Made by a program: the position numbers and the translations under genes. Positions 1-9,291 of a DNA stretch of 64,000 nucleotides are shown in pieces. The stretch covers positions 1 to 64,000 of the forward strand of contig JBCBPQ010000007.1 of NCBI GenBank assembly GCA_039820645.1. The letters run 5' to 3'. Within the stretch, counting starts at the first letter, position 1. The number at the start of each line of letters is the position of its first letter. Source of the DNA: Rivularia sp039820645. Its GTDB lineage: Bacteria > Cyanobacteriota > Cyanobacteriia > Cyanobacteriales > Nostocaceae. The notes beneath the pieces were generated by a model. That model saw nothing but the letters and a program-made list of their open reading frames with translations. It was not told where the DNA came from and made no database searches.

Positions 1-37
1 CCATCCGTTAAAACTGTAAATTATAGGGGAAGAGTGG

Positions 38-3000
38 ATGAACAACGGCAAAGTCAGAATTTACGAATTATCAAAGGAATTGAATTTGGAAAATAAAGAG
101 CTATTAGCAATTTGCGACCAGCTCAATATCGCGGTCAAAAGTCATAGCAGTACTATTACTGAATCGGATGCCGAACGTATTCGTTCACAAGCAGAAAAAC
201 TGACAACAACTTTGGGGTTGTCGAAAGAGCATGGTACAAATAATAAGGGTTCTGGCAACGGTGTTTCTGCACCTAGCAAACCACAAATATTGGAAATTCG
301 TAGCAAGCCAAAGCCATCGAAGAATTCCAGTAATACTGACTCTGCTTTGCTCTCACCCAATTTAGAAAATCAACAGAGCGCATCTACCGATAGCGCCCCT
401 CCCAAACCTTTTAATTCTTCAGTCTCGCCGAAAGAAACAGTGGCACCAACTGCACCAGTCTCCCCTAATCAGCCCTTGCGCTCCCCAAACAACTCTGTAT
501 CCGTTACAAATACGGATAATTCAGCATCCACCCCCTCTTCAGAATCAAATAAAACAGCTTTGAGCAAACAAGAAAAACTAGTTACACCCAAATCCTTACC
601 GGAAAGACCCAACGCACCCGAACTAACTGGGCCGCCAACTAGACCGGCTGCGCCAGCAAAGCCAAATTCCGGTTCGGATAATCGCGTCGTCGAAAAACCA
701 ATTCTTAAGCGCGATCGCAATCAATCAAAACCGCAACGAAAGCGGGAACAGAATGCTCCGATATCAGAAACATCAGCAGCACCAGTTTCTAAAACCCCGC
801 GTCCGACTACTGCACCAGTATCAAAAGTAGAAAAACCGCAGAAGGTCAAGAAAATCTCCCAGGGAGGCGGTGCTTCTTCAGATGTTGCACGTCCGAAGAA
901 GCAAGTACGTCAAGAATCGTCAGCGCCTCCCAGTGTATCGGCACTTAAACCCCCAGTCAGACCTGTCAAACCATCGGTTAGCGAATCAACTGACATTGAC
1001 GACAATGATGATGATGATGTAGTAGTTGTCGAAGAAGTAGTAGAGCTAAAGCGTCCAACACCACCTCGTTTACCCAGAGGTCAGAAAAAGCGCTCCAAAC
1101 AAGAGGAGGCTATTGACGAAGCTAAAGAAGCAGCCAAAGCAGCAAAGGCTCCTAAGAATAAGCGTCTGAAGCCAATGGTTGAAGACGATTTCGAGGTAGA
1201 CTTACTTGACGAAGATGAAGCAAATAATGCGATTCAAGCAGCAGTTAGCAATGCTATAGTTCGTCCTCCCAAACCAAAAAGTTCCACACCGAAAGCAGCA
1301 CCAACTCCTGCTGCACCAAGCAAAGTTAAAAAATCTGGTTCTCGCGACCAAAACCGTCGGCGCAATAACGGTAGCAATACAGAAGCAGAACCGAAACGTC
1401 AGCGTCCTGAAATAATCACCGTTAACGGTCCAATGACCGTACAAGAATTGGCAGATGCTTTGGCAATGCCAGATACAGAAATTGTCAAAATCTTGTTCAT
1501 GAAGGGTATTGCAGTTAGTATTACCCAGAGTCTTGATACTTCAACAGTCATTATGGTGGCTGAAGAATTAGAAGTATTGGTAGATACTCCAGAACCGGAG
1601 GCAGAAGCTCGTAAGGTTACGGAGATGTTGGACTTAGAAGATATGGAAAACCTCCATCATCGTCCGCCCGTAGTCACAATTATGGGTCACGTAGACCACG
1701 GTAAAACAACTTTACTTGACTCGATTCGTAAAAGTAAGGTGGCTTCTGGAGAAGCTGGGGGTATTACTCAGCACATTGGAGCCTACCATGTAGATATCGA
1801 GCATGAAGACAAACAACATCAAATTGTCTTTTTAGATACCCCTGGTCACGAAGCATTCACAGCAATGCGGGCAAGAGGAGCAAGGGTTACAGACATTGCC
1901 ATATTGGTAGTAGCTGCCGATGACGGCGTTCGTCCCCAGACAATTGAAGCAATTAAGCACGCTCAAGCTGCGGAAGTGCCGATTATTGTTGCAATCAATA
2001 AAATTGATAAAGAAGCGGCACAGCCCGATAGAGTCAAACAAGAGCTAATTCAGTATGGTTTGACAGCAGAAGAATGGGGCGGCGAAACAATTATGGTTCC
2101 CGTCAGTGCCATTCAAGGAGAAAACTTAGATACGCTCTTAGAAATGATCGTGCTGGTTTCCGAAGTTGAAGACCTGCAAGCGAACCCAGAGCGTTCTGCC
2201 AAAGGAACCGTCATCGAAGCTCATTTGGATAAAGCAAAAGGTGCTGTTGCAACCTTGTTAATTCAGAACGGTAGCTTACATGTAGGAGATATCCTAGTAG
2301 CTGGTTCCGTGTTCGGAAAAGTCCGGGCAATGGTTGATGATAGAGGGGAACGAGTTGAAGAAGCAAGTCCTTCCTTTGCTGTAGAGGTACTGGGCTTAAA
2401 TGATGTACCCGCAGCTGGAGACGACTTTGAAGTCTTTACCAACGAAAAAGAAGCACGGCTACTTGCAAACGAACGAGCAGAGGTAATACGTCAATCCCGC
2501 TTGATGCAGGGAGGGCGCGTAACCTTAACCAGTATTTCAGCACAAGCACAAGAAGGCGAGTTAAAAGAACTCAACTTAATCTTGAAAGCAGACGTGCAGG
2601 GTTCGGTGGAAGCTATTTTGGGTTCCCTCAAACAAATTCCGCAAAACGAAATACACATTCGGATGTTGTTATCTGCTCCTGGAGAAGTTACCCAGACAGA
2701 TATTGACCTTGCGGCTGCCAGTGGTGCGGTAATTATCGGCTTTAACACTACATTTGCTAGTGGTGCGAGACAAGCTGCAGACGAAGCTGGTGTAGATGTA
2801 CGAGAATACAACATCATCTACAAGCTCTTAGAAGACATTCAAGACGCATTGGAAGGTCTGTTAGAACCAGAATTAGTAGAAGAACATTTGGGTCAAGCAG
2901 AAGTACGTGCAGTCTTCAAAGTGGGAGGCGGTGCTGTAGCTGGTTGCTACATCCAATCTGGCAAACTGCTTCGTAACTGTAAAGTAAGAGTACGTCGCGG

Positions 3001-3184
3001 AAGTAACTTGGTGTTTGAAGGTGCCCTTGATTCCCTCAAGCGGATGAAAGAAGACGTGCGCGAAGTCAACTCCGGTTATGAATGTGGTATTGGCGTTGAT
3101 AAGTTCAGTAGTTGGGAAGAAGGCGACATCATTGAGGGTTATCAAATGGTGACTAAACGTCGCACTCTTGCAATGGCAAGATAG
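38..3184 (+). CDS. infB: Translation initiation factor IF-2
   Basis: This GTPase brings initiator fMet-tRNA to the 30S subunit and promotes subunit joining in the cytoplasm. An N-terminal IF-2 helical domain (about residues 1-60) is followed by a long Pro/Ser/Lys-rich linker to about 460, a second IF2_N domain, and the G domain with GHVDHGKT (550-557), DTPGHE (600-605) and NKID (654-657). Domains II-IV complete the C terminus. The length of 1048 aa is typical of cyanobacterial IF-2, which has a long linker. The ATG is preceded by an AGGGGAAG ribosome site. Upstream genes (usually nusA and ylxR) lie outside the window. A hairpin terminator follows at about 3299-3340. Confidence 0.98.
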   Translation: MNNGKVRIYELSKELNLENKELLAICDQLNIAVKSHSSTITESDAERIRSQAEKLTTTLGLSKEHGTNNKGSGNGVSAPSKPQILEIRSKPKPSKNSSNTDSALLSPNLENQQSASTDSAPPKPFNSSVSPKETVAPTAPVSPNQPLRSPNNSVSVTNTDNSASTPSSESNKTALSKQEKLVTPKSLPERPNAPELTGPPTRPAAPAKPNSGSDNRVVEKPILKRDRNQSKPQRKREQNAPISETSAAPVSKTPRPTTAPVSKVEKPQKVKKISQGGGASSDVARPKKQVRQESSAPPSVSALKPPVRPVKPSVSESTDIDDNDDDDVVVVEEVVELKRPTPPRLPRGQKKRSKQEEAIDEAKEAAKAAKAPKNKRLKPMVEDDFEVDLLDEDEANNAIQAAVSNAIVRPPKPKSSTPKAAPTPAAPSKVKKSGSRDQNRRRNNGSNTEAEPKRQRPEIITVNGPMTVQELADALAMPDTEIVKILFMKGIAVSITQSLDTSTVIMVAEELEVLVDTPEPEAEARKVTEMLDLEDMENLHHRPPVVTIMGHVDHGKTTLLDSIRKSKVASGEAGGITQHIGAYHVDIEHEDKQHQIVFLDTPGHEAFTAMRARGARVTDIAILVVAADDGVRPQTIEAIKHAQAAEVPIIVAINKIDKEAAQPDRVKQELIQYGLTAEEWGGETIMVPVSAIQGENLDTLLEMIVLVSEVEDLQANPERSAKGTVIEAHLDKAKGAVATLLIQNGSLHVGDILVAGSVFGKVRAMVDDRGERVEEASPSFAVEVLGLNDVPAAGDDFEVFTNEKEARLLANERAEVIRQSRLMQGGRVTLTSISAQAQEGELKELNLILKADVQGSVEAILGSLKQIPQNEIHIRMLLSAPGEVTQTDIDLAAASGAVIIGFNTTFASGARQAADEAGVDVREYNIIYKLLEDIQDALEGLLEPELVEEHLGQAEVRAVFKVGGGAVAGCYIQSGKLLRNCKVRVRRGSNLVFEGALDSLKRMKEDVREVNSGYECGIGVDKFSSWEEGDIIEGYQMVTKRRTLAMAR

Positions 3185-3298
3185 TGAGCAGGCAAAGTGA
3201 TCGCAAAAATCCAATTGGGCAACATAGGTCTTTATTACCCCTAGTTGCCTTATTCAGATCAAAAACCTTACCTTTGAAAATCATTTTTCCAATTAAAG

Positions 3299-3341
3299 TA
3301 TGTAGAGATTCGGCGCTCAGCTTCGATCTCTACATATTTTT
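3299..3341 (+). terminator. Rho-independent terminator of infB
   Basis: An 11-bp perfect stem (TATGTAGAGAT at 3299-3309 with ATCTCTACATA at 3326-3336) is followed by a T-rich tract. It lies 115 bp after the infB stop and is the only strong hairpin in this spacer. Confidence 0.75.
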
Positions 3342-3690
3342 ATATCGGTAAAATTATCAATTAATATTTAATTTAGTAACAACTGCAACAGAAATATCCG
3401 TGACTTAACTACTAACTTGAAAAAGTATTGAATAAGACTACACATTAATTTTATAGTTTTATCTAATTTTCCGATCAATTTGGTTAAAAAATTAAAAAAA
3501 TTAAAAAATTAAAAAAAAATATATTAGATTAAGTTCCTAGTTATGCTTGTAACTGAAAACATCTCGAATATATTACAGTACGGATGAGGTATCATAAGTA
3601 ATCCCAAGTCAATAAATAAAAATATTGAGGCAAAATTTTGCACAAATTATAAAAGTTAAACCAAGAAGTTAAGCAAAGGATTGATTAATC
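3342..3690. other. Non-coding spacer, A-rich
   Basis: No supportable ORF is seen. The stretch near 3485-3530 is a run of TTAAAAAA-type imperfect repeats. The part next to 3691 presumably holds the promoter of the small downstream gene, but no convincing -35/-10 pair was identified. Confidence 0.5.
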
Positions 3691-3897
3691 ATGAGTAGTT
3701 TCACAATCAAAAGCGATAGTGGTTTAAAAGGCGATGCCGATATTTGGAGTAACTTGAAGCAGGCGATCGCCATTAGTTCTGGTTTCCAAAGTTGGCAGAT
3801 GGAGCGATTTTATGCGGACAATGCTTTTGAGGCATTAAGTTTAGACGAACAAGTACAGCGATATCTAAGAGAAACTTTAGAAACTTTAGCCTATTAA
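3691..3897 (+). CDS. Small conserved hypothetical protein (68 aa)
   Basis: This short acidic soluble protein has no membrane segment or signal peptide. It resembles the small uncharacterised proteins common in filamentous cyanobacteria, and I do not know its function. Coding support comes from a good AAAGGA ribosome site about 13 bp before the ATG, normal amino-acid composition (mixed helix-forming sequence with Trp, Gln and Glu) and a HIP1 octamer inside the frame at 3763. It converges with the DinG-like gene on the opposite strand, leaving only 6 bp between the two stop codons. Confidence 0.7.
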   Translation: MSSFTIKSDSGLKGDADIWSNLKQAIAISSGFQSWQMERFYADNAFEALSLDEQVQRYLRETLETLAY

Positions 3898-3903
3898 TTA
3901 GTT

Positions 3904-5463
3904 TCAAGATTCTTCTTCAGGATTAGAAAATAAACTGGGATCTAAATAATTGATCCGCGAAAGGGGGCTTAAGGCTGCAAGAACTTGAGTGCCGTAGCTG
4001 CGGTAAATGGCTCGACTATCTAGCAAAGCCACTATGCCGCTAGAATCTCTTGCAGGGGCTACCGCTCGCTGTAGTTCATTTAATGCTGTAGGTAATAAAT
4101 ATAAACGGAACCAGTCTTGGTGGGAATGCTTGTAGTATGCAACTCTACCAGCAACTAATGGATCTTCTAAAGATGGTAGAGGCAAAGTGGAAATAATCAA
4201 CATTTGTGGAGCGGGTAAAACTCTTTGATGTTCCCGCCAAAATTCCCAACCGCAAACTAAAATACCATTTTCATCCAAGCAAGTTTTGTCTACCTGTACC
4301 CGCGAACCAAATTCAGCAGCCAAAATTGTTCCTAATTGAGATTTGAGCGGTACATCTCCAACTAAGATTACGGTTAAACCTGGTGAAGTTGCACTCAAGC
4401 ATACTAAAGTGCGAACTTGGTGAATAAACACAGGTTTGAATTCCGGTGTGTTGGGTAAGGGTAATTTATTAGGTATGTAAAGTTGAATCGCTTGAGTTTG
4501 ATTATCATTCGAGAACTTTAAGCAAGTCAAATCACCCAATCCTAAGCGCTGGCGAAATAATGTAGCTTCAGTTTCTGGTTCCAAAGCCGAACCAATTAAT
4601 ACTACAGGTTGTCGCTGCCAAATCGGCGAGAGAATTTTTCCCAACTCAATTGGGGCACAATGTAGAGAAAATAAACCTTGACGGCGACGTGGGGTAGCCC
4701 AGAGTAAAGGAGGAGAAGGCGAAGATTTACTAGCAGAAAATGTTTCGTGTCTTGTTTTAAATAATTGCCAAAACCTTTTCCAAGTTTCCGGAAGGCTATT
4801 TAAATCTAAACTTGAATAAATACGGCATAAAATTTCTTCTTCTGGTTCCGATATTAAGTAACATTCGTAGGGATTTACAGGATGCTGAAAAATTTCGTGG
4901 GTTAATTGCGCTTGATGGGTACGAATTTCTTCAGCCAAAGAAGGATAAGCCAGCATTAACTGCTGCCAATCTTGTGGTTCAATACTGGCGGTAAGCTGTT
5001 CTCGTATCCAATCTTCCAAGTCATCTACACCATCAATAATTGTGGGAATATTTGGAGGAAATTTACTATTAGGACTCAATTGAGCATTTAACCAAACTTG
5101 GGGAGATACTATAAGAATTCCCTGGAAATCTAAAGAGGGAAAAGTATCGGCTAGTATTATTGGTTTATTAACTTTTAACCACTTTTGTAGTCTAGGAATT
5201 TCCACTTGTAGCAAACGTTGCTGTACTGGTTGGGTGGCGACGATAACCACAGCCCCCTGCCACATCAAAGCCGAAGCCACAAAACTAGTACGATACTGTC
5301 CTTGATAACCACAAGCCGCTCCCACTTGAATTAAAGCGCTACGCCCCACCCTCAATGCGCGTGCTACCAACCTCGCCATCGTTAAATGGTGGGGCCAAGA
5401 AGGTAAACCTGCCTGCGATCGCAGGAAGTTATGTAGTGATAAATGAACTTCTGCTTCAATCAC
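3904..5463 (-). CDS. DinG/XPD-related helicase-like protein with degenerate ATPase motifs
   Basis: The 519-aa protein keeps the overall layout of DinG/YoaA-type superfamily 2 helicases, including a C-terminal part (GIVALLDSRAIYRSYG) that matches the family's final motif. The ATP-binding motifs are eroded. Where the Walker A loop (GxGKT) is expected there is VGAACGYQGQYRTS (47-60), without the Lys-Thr pair. The DEAH position reads IIDGVDDLE (142-150). The motif VI region reads LQRAVAPARDSSG rather than the usual QxxGRxIR. The frame is intact over its length, so this looks like a maintained protein that has lost helicase activity rather than a pseudogene. A DNA-binding or structural role is inference. 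An active but highly divergent ATPase cannot be excluded from sequence alone. Confidence 0.7.
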   Translation of the reverse strand: MIEAEVHLSLHNFLRSQAGLPSWPHHLTMARLVARALRVGRSALIQVGAACGYQGQYRTSFVASALMWQGAVVIVATQPVQQRLLQVEIPRLQKWLKVNKPIILADTFPSLDFQGILIVSPQVWLNAQLSPNSKFPPNIPTIIDGVDDLEDWIREQLTASIEPQDWQQLMLAYPSLAEEIRTHQAQLTHEIFQHPVNPYECYLISEPEEEILCRIYSSLDLNSLPETWKRFWQLFKTRHETFSASKSSPSPPLLWATPRRRQGLFSLHCAPIELGKILSPIWQRQPVVLIGSALEPETEATLFRQRLGLGDLTCLKFSNDNQTQAIQLYIPNKLPLPNTPEFKPVFIHQVRTLVCLSATSPGLTVILVGDVPLKSQLGTILAAEFGSRVQVDKTCLDENGILVCGWEFWREHQRVLPAPQMLIISTLPLPSLEDPLVAGRVAYYKHSHQDWFRLYLLPTALNELQRAVAPARDSSGIVALLDSRAIYRSYGTQVLAALSPLSRINYLDPSLFSNPEEES

Positions 5464-5775
5464 GCTCTAAATCCCATACATAGTGATTTTGTAGTTGATT
5501 CTTTAAACTAATTTTTGAACTTAATGTTTTTAGCCAATTGTTTAAACCCAGTTTTAAACAGTTCTTATCTCTACTTATATTATGTTTTTATTTTTAGAGC
5601 GGCAGTCTAAGGTGCCCAGTTGCTAAACTACAAACGATTAAACACCTTTTAAATATAGTTCAATCGACGATTACAAATTATGTAACGTAGCCTTCTTCAA
5701 AGAAGCACCTTTGAATCAAATTGTGCCGTTTCTACATTCGCACTCGCCGAACCTACAACTAATTACCCTGCAATT

Positions 5776-6738
5776 ATGCCAACTTATAAAGGAATTTCCA
5801 GCGAAGCTTTCAGACATCCCTTAGATAGTCAAGCCGAAGAAAGCCTAAGAGGTTTACCGGGGTTTGACTTTGTTGCCCGTAAATTCGTGGAATTTGTCTA
5901 CGAACGTCCGCAATTAATTTATTTAATGGGTAACACCATTGAAGTAGGACCGCGACAATATTCAACTATTTATCAGATATTTCGGGAATGCGTCCGAGAT
6001 TTGGATATTTTCCCAGAACCCAAATTGTTTGTCGAGCAAAATCCTGTTGCCAATAGTTACGCTTTAGGACAGGAGTATCCTTACATCGTTATCAATACCG
6101 GAATTTTGGATTTGCTTAACGAAGCCGAAATCAGGTCTGTGTTAGCCCACGAGTTGGGACATATTAAGTGTGGTCATACTATTTTAATTCAAATGGCGAT
6201 GTGGGCGATGAATGCAGCCTCTATTGTCGGGGAACTGACTTTTGGTATTGGTAACATAGTTAGCAGCGGTTTGATTTATGCCTTTTTTGAATGGCGACGC
6301 AAAGCTGAGTTAACTGCCGATAGGGCTGCACTATTGGTTACGGATGACTTGAATACGGTTATGTCTTCAATGATGAAAATTTCTGGCGGTAGTAATAAGT
6401 ATGCCAATGAATGCAGTTTGCAAGAATTTATTCGTCAATCGGAAAATTTTCAAGCACTTGACGAAGATAGGCTTAATCAAGTGTATAAATTTTTAATGTA
6501 CAACGGCGCTCAAGGGGTAATGCTTAGTCATCCTTTTCCAGTAGAAAGGCTACATTATCTAAGGGAATGGGCTGTATCTCAGGAATATATGCAAATAAAA
6601 CAAGGAAATTATCCCAAAGAATCCGACAAGAGTACAGTTGATGTGAAACCGAAAGAAAATCAAAATGAAGAAATTGATAAATTGCAACGAGAAATAGAAA
6701 AATTGCAACGAGAAATTAATCAAATTAAACGTGAATAG
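5776..6738 (+). CDS. M48 family zinc metalloprotease
   Basis: This is a probable zinc endopeptidase of the M48 (Ste24/HtpX-like) family. The HELGH zinc motif is at residues 125-129, and the third ligand region AELTADRA is at 177-184. A hydrophobic stretch between them (about 140-172) may associate with the membrane. The C terminus (about 295-320) is a short heptad coiled coil made of repeated KLQREIE units, which is unusual for the family and may mediate oligomerisation. Length and order resemble cytoplasmic or membrane-bound cyanobacterial M48 peptidases with few helices. No clear ribosome site precedes the ATG. The gene ends at a repeat and a bidirectional terminator shared with the convergent serine protease gene. 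Confidence 0.88.
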   Translation: MPTYKGISSEAFRHPLDSQAEESLRGLPGFDFVARKFVEFVYERPQLIYLMGNTIEVGPRQYSTIYQIFRECVRDLDIFPEPKLFVEQNPVANSYALGQEYPYIVINTGILDLLNEAEIRSVLAHELGHIKCGHTILIQMAMWAMNAASIVGELTFGIGNIVSSGLIYAFFEWRRKAELTADRAALLVTDDLNTVMSSMMKISGGSNKYANECSLQEFIRQSENFQALDEDRLNQVYKFLMYNGAQGVMLSHPFPVERLHYLREWAVSQEYMQIKQGNYPKESDKSTVDVKPKENQNEEIDKLQREIEKLQREINQIKRE

Positions 6739-6740
6739 TT

Positions 6741-6835
6741 AGATCCCCCAAACCCCCTTTAAAAGGGGGCTTAGTTCCTTCCAACTTAGGAGAGGGTTAG
6801 GGAGCATATCCCCTTAACCGAGCAGTATGGGAATA
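6741..6835. repeat. Interspersed repeat copy A (about 90 bp)
   Basis: This block starts AGATCCCCCA, contains the palindrome CCCCCTTTAAAAGGGGG and ends near CCCCTTAACCGAG. A second copy with the same order and orientation lies at 16150-16240, and a related palindrome lies near 48565-48620. It resembles the dispersed palindromic repeats known from Nostocales genomes. Confidence 0.8.
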
Positions 6836-6860
6836 GTTATTTGATGATTAAATAATTCAA

Positions 6861-6895
6861 AAACCCGGTTTCTTTAAGAAGCCGGGTTTTTAGCG
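6861..6895. terminator. Bidirectional terminator between convergent genes
   Basis: A 14-bp stem with one G-T pair (6861-6874 with 6877-6890) is followed by a T run on the plus strand and, read from the other strand, also by a T-rich tract. It sits between the convergent M48 protease and SDH/Clp-fold genes. Its core (AACCCGGTTTCTT) belongs to a family also seen near 12220, 12275 and 56033. Confidence 0.8.
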
Positions 6896-6978
6896 ACTTT
6901 TCTATAGTATTAGTTCAAATCGACTTTTGTAAATTCTTAAATATAGCTTTTGTAGAAGCAACAGAATTATTTTTAGTT

Positions 6979-7932
6979 TCACTGCCTTTTATCAAAGGGT
7001 AAGACATTTCCTTCAATCGCTTCATCCTCTCCATTGTCTGTAGAAACTGATTCTTCCGCAATTCTTTCCCTATCTGAGTTATTTCTGTCTGAGTTTTCTT
7101 CATCTTCTTCGCTCAAGTTTTCTAAGTTTAATATAATTTCAGTAGAAGGAGGTTTACGCACCAAAGGTAATATCATCTCTTCTAGTTCAAGTTCTAAATC
7201 CTCTGGCTCTCTAACGCAGTCAAATAACTTTTTAGCTTCTTCATAGTCAATAACAAAACTATGAGAAGGATAGTTGTAAATTAGATTTTTGATAATTTCA
7301 ATACCTTCCGGCTTTAATCTTTGACCGTAAGCTAAAGCAATATTCATTAATCTATTCATTTCACCCAATCTTAAGGGGTCAATTTGACTGGGAATTGGAG
7401 ACAACAAATTAACAGCCATAGAACTGGCAATATCTGCTGCTGTTTTCGTAGTAATCAGCGCTTGAGTCCCAGAAATTAAATTTAATAAATAGCTCTCAAA
7501 CATTTCAAAAGCTTGCGAGCCAATTACAGACATAGCTTGTTGAATATCTAATACAGACTCATTTCTAAAGTCATCATCTTTAGTAACTTGGACATCAAGG
7601 GGACCTAATTCACCAAAATCGGATATGACAATTTCGTCCGCTCCCAATGCCAATAGAGTTCCGGCACTTTTACAGTAGCCAAATACAAATAAACTAAATT
7701 TTTTATATTTTCTTTTGATATAACGGGCAATTCTAAAAGCCGCATCCGGGTCACCACCATAAGTAGTCATAATTAAGACTACATTGTCTCTTTTTGGTGA
7801 TGTTTCTTTAATTTCATTAATTAATTTATCAGCCTTAAAATCTGTTATCTCAGCACTATATAGAAAAATATCAGCATCAAGTTCTTCCGCAACAAACTCA
7901 ACGCATCTCATTAATTGTTTTTTGTTTTCCAT
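6979..7932 (-). CDS. SDH-family Clp-fold serine protease-like protein
   Basis: The protein belongs to the ClpP/crotonase fold, close to the serine dehydrogenase proteinase (SDH_sah) family. It shows the oxyanion-loop motif TTYGGDPDAAFR (about 56-67), the nucleophile context GYCKSAGTLLALGADE with Ser89, and ELGPLDVQ after about residue 107, all typical of the family. It has no signal peptide, so it is cytoplasmic or a peripheral membrane protein. The last 70 residues are acidic and of low complexity. The ATG start follows an AT-rich leader without a clear ribosome site. Its substrate is unknown. Genes of this family often occur in accessory or defence-like contexts, but the neighbours here do not indicate one. 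Confidence 0.85.
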   Translation of the reverse strand: MENKKQLMRCVEFVAEELDADIFLYSAEITDFKADKLINEIKETSPKRDNVVLIMTTYGGDPDAAFRIARYIKRKYKKFSLFVFGYCKSAGTLLALGADEIVISDFGELGPLDVQVTKDDDFRNESVLDIQQAMSVIGSQAFEMFESYLLNLISGTQALITTKTAADIASSMAVNLLSPIPSQIDPLRLGEMNRLMNIALAYGQRLKPEGIEIIKNLIYNYPSHSFVIDYEEAKKLFDCVREPEDLELELEEMILPLVRKPPSTEIILNLENLSEEDEENSDRNNSDRERIAEESVSTDNGEDEAIEGNVLPFDKRQ

Positions 7933-8161
7933 ATAAAAAATCTATATTTGTAACTTAGCTTGCATCGTTTTCAGGCATAAGTTATAGAATTATGGCTGAA
8001 ATATTTAGGATTTTAAAGATAGAAAAAATACAATACTGTTTTAACGATAAATTATAAGGTAGGAATTTTTGTAATTGTAAAGTCCTTTTTTCTGCTCAAT
8101 ACTATATATAATTAGACTTTTTTAATTCTATAGAAGCATAAAAGATAGATTGAGTTTAGGC
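7933..8161. other. AT-rich spacer
   Basis: This is the promoter side of the SDH/Clp-fold gene. No ORF, hairpin or repeat of note is seen. Confidence 0.4.
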
Positions 8162-8335
8162 TTAAGGTAGGGAAGATTGACGTATCTGATTACGTTCGTA
8201 AACAGTAAAAAGTCCTTCTAAAGATATTTTTTCAGCATTTAACAAACGAATTAAATCTTTTGCTTGCTCCTCTGGTGCAGCAGGGAAATAACGAAAATAA
8301 ACAAGTATATTATTTTTTGAGATAATAATATTAAG
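8162..8335 (-). pseudogene. 5'-truncated remnant of an unrecognised gene
   Basis: The minus strand reads a coherent peptide (VYFRYFPAAPEEQAKDL, then IRLLNAEKISLEGLF and TVYERNQIRQSSLP) ending in TAA at 8162-8164. The frame is open back to about 8359, but it has no ATG, GTG or TTG, only AT-rich codons. The composition looks like real protein (amphipathic helices, balanced charge) rather than random AT-rich translation. I read it as the 3' end of a gene whose 5' part is lost. The ribosome site of the next plus-strand gene lies within the open frame. I do not recognise the family. Confidence 0.45.
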
Positions 8336-8371
8336 AGAGAAAACAAAGTCTAGACTCTCTTAAGGAGGTAA

Positions 8372-8593
8372 ATGTCCGAAAGTAAACCTAACGATAACGG
8401 CTCAAGCAAGTCTAACGGCTCCGGCAAAACCGAACCGGAAAACTTGCAAGTGTACGAGCCAGTTATCTTAGACGAGAAAAAGCTTGGTTACTTCAAAACT
8501 GATGCGAAAGGTTATGATGGTGAGTTTATCAAAGACAATGAACTCCCCTCCGAACTAAAATCATCAGAGGAGAGCCAAGAAACCGATAGCTAA
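8372..8593 (+). CDS. Small hydrophilic hypothetical protein (73 aa)
   Basis: This is a small, highly polar protein with a Ser/Gly/Asn/Lys-rich N terminus and an acidic tail, and no hydrophobic segment. It is probably largely disordered apart from a central stretch (YEPVILDEKKLGYF). A strong GGAGG ribosome site sits only 3 nt before the ATG, a short spacing. A hairpin terminator follows at 8610-8636. I do not recognise the family. The next gene lies 59 bp downstream beyond that terminator, so co-transcription is uncertain. Confidence 0.6.
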   Translation: MSESKPNDNGSSKSNGSGKTEPENLQVYEPVILDEKKLGYFKTDAKGYDGEFIKDNELPSELKSSEESQETDS

Positions 8594-8609
8594 CTTATTA
8601 ATTGTCCTC

Positions 8610-8636
8610 CCCCAAGATAACCTTGGGGTTTTCTTA
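8610..8636 (+). terminator. Rho-independent terminator
   Basis: CCCCAAG and CTTGGGG form a 7-bp stem with a 5-nt loop, followed by TTTTCTT. It lies 17 bp after the stop of the 73-aa gene. Confidence 0.8.
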
Positions 8637-8652
8637 ATCTAAATTATAAACT

Positions 8653-8964
8653 ATGAATTCAATTGTTTACCATCCCGACTACATCCGCATTTTTGAGCGC
8701 AAGCCAGGTCAATGGAGGATAAAACTTGGGGAACTCTTCTACTCCAAAATCCCTTTCCGTACCGATATGCTAGATTTCAAGCTTTTATACAGTATTACCA
8801 AGCAAGAAATAGCAATCGAATTATTTAAGATTAACGGAGGAAAGCTTGGGTATTATTTAGCCGACTTACGCAATAAAAAATTTTATTATTGCGGTGAAGA
8901 GGTGGAGGGCATCAGAAATAAGTTACTGGAATTGGGGATTGGGAGAAAAGATCCTACGGCTTGA
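8653..8964 (+). CDS. Conserved hypothetical protein (103 aa)
   Basis: This small soluble protein is rich in aromatic and basic residues (NSIVYHPDYIRIFERKPGQW at the start) with alternating hydrophobic strands, which suggests a compact alpha/beta domain. There are no membrane segments or signal peptide. Many cyanobacterial genomes carry similar uncharacterised proteins of about 100 aa, but I cannot attach a family name. The ATG lies just after the preceding terminator and has only a weak ribosome site. Confidence 0.6.
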   Translation: MNSIVYHPDYIRIFERKPGQWRIKLGELFYSKIPFRTDMLDFKLLYSITKQEIAIELFKINGGKLGYYLADLRNKKFYYCGEEVEGIRNKLLELGIGRKDPTA

Positions 8965-9291
8965 GTTTAGCAAAACTTCATGTAGCGGTTAGTGTTTTCA
9001 CAGTTATTTTTCGTTATTCGGTAAAACTAAAATTACAAAAGCCGACTATTTAATAAATTTTCATGAAACTTGGTGCAACAAACCCTACAGCAAAAAATCC
9101 AAGCAAAAACTCAACTGAGATTCTAGTTCATTTTACTTTCGGTTTTTCAAGCAAAACTTGGGAATCTGAATCAATGTAATCTTGCCAGTTGATAATTTAT
9201 ATTTGAAATAAAAAACTTACCCAAATATTCTCAATGTACAATGCGAGCAGAGAACTATAATAAATCTTGCCCGTTCGTAAGTTCGTAAACC
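8965..9291. other. Spacer upstream of lysS
   Basis: No ORF or strong hairpin was recognised. It presumably contains the lysS promoter. There is no obvious T-box-like or other riboswitch structure. Confidence 0.4.

Noticed and set aside
6915..7103. Minus-strand 62-codon frame overlapping the end of the SDH/Clp-fold gene
   Set aside because: It lies mostly in another frame of the acidic low-complexity tail of the real gene and has no ribosome site.
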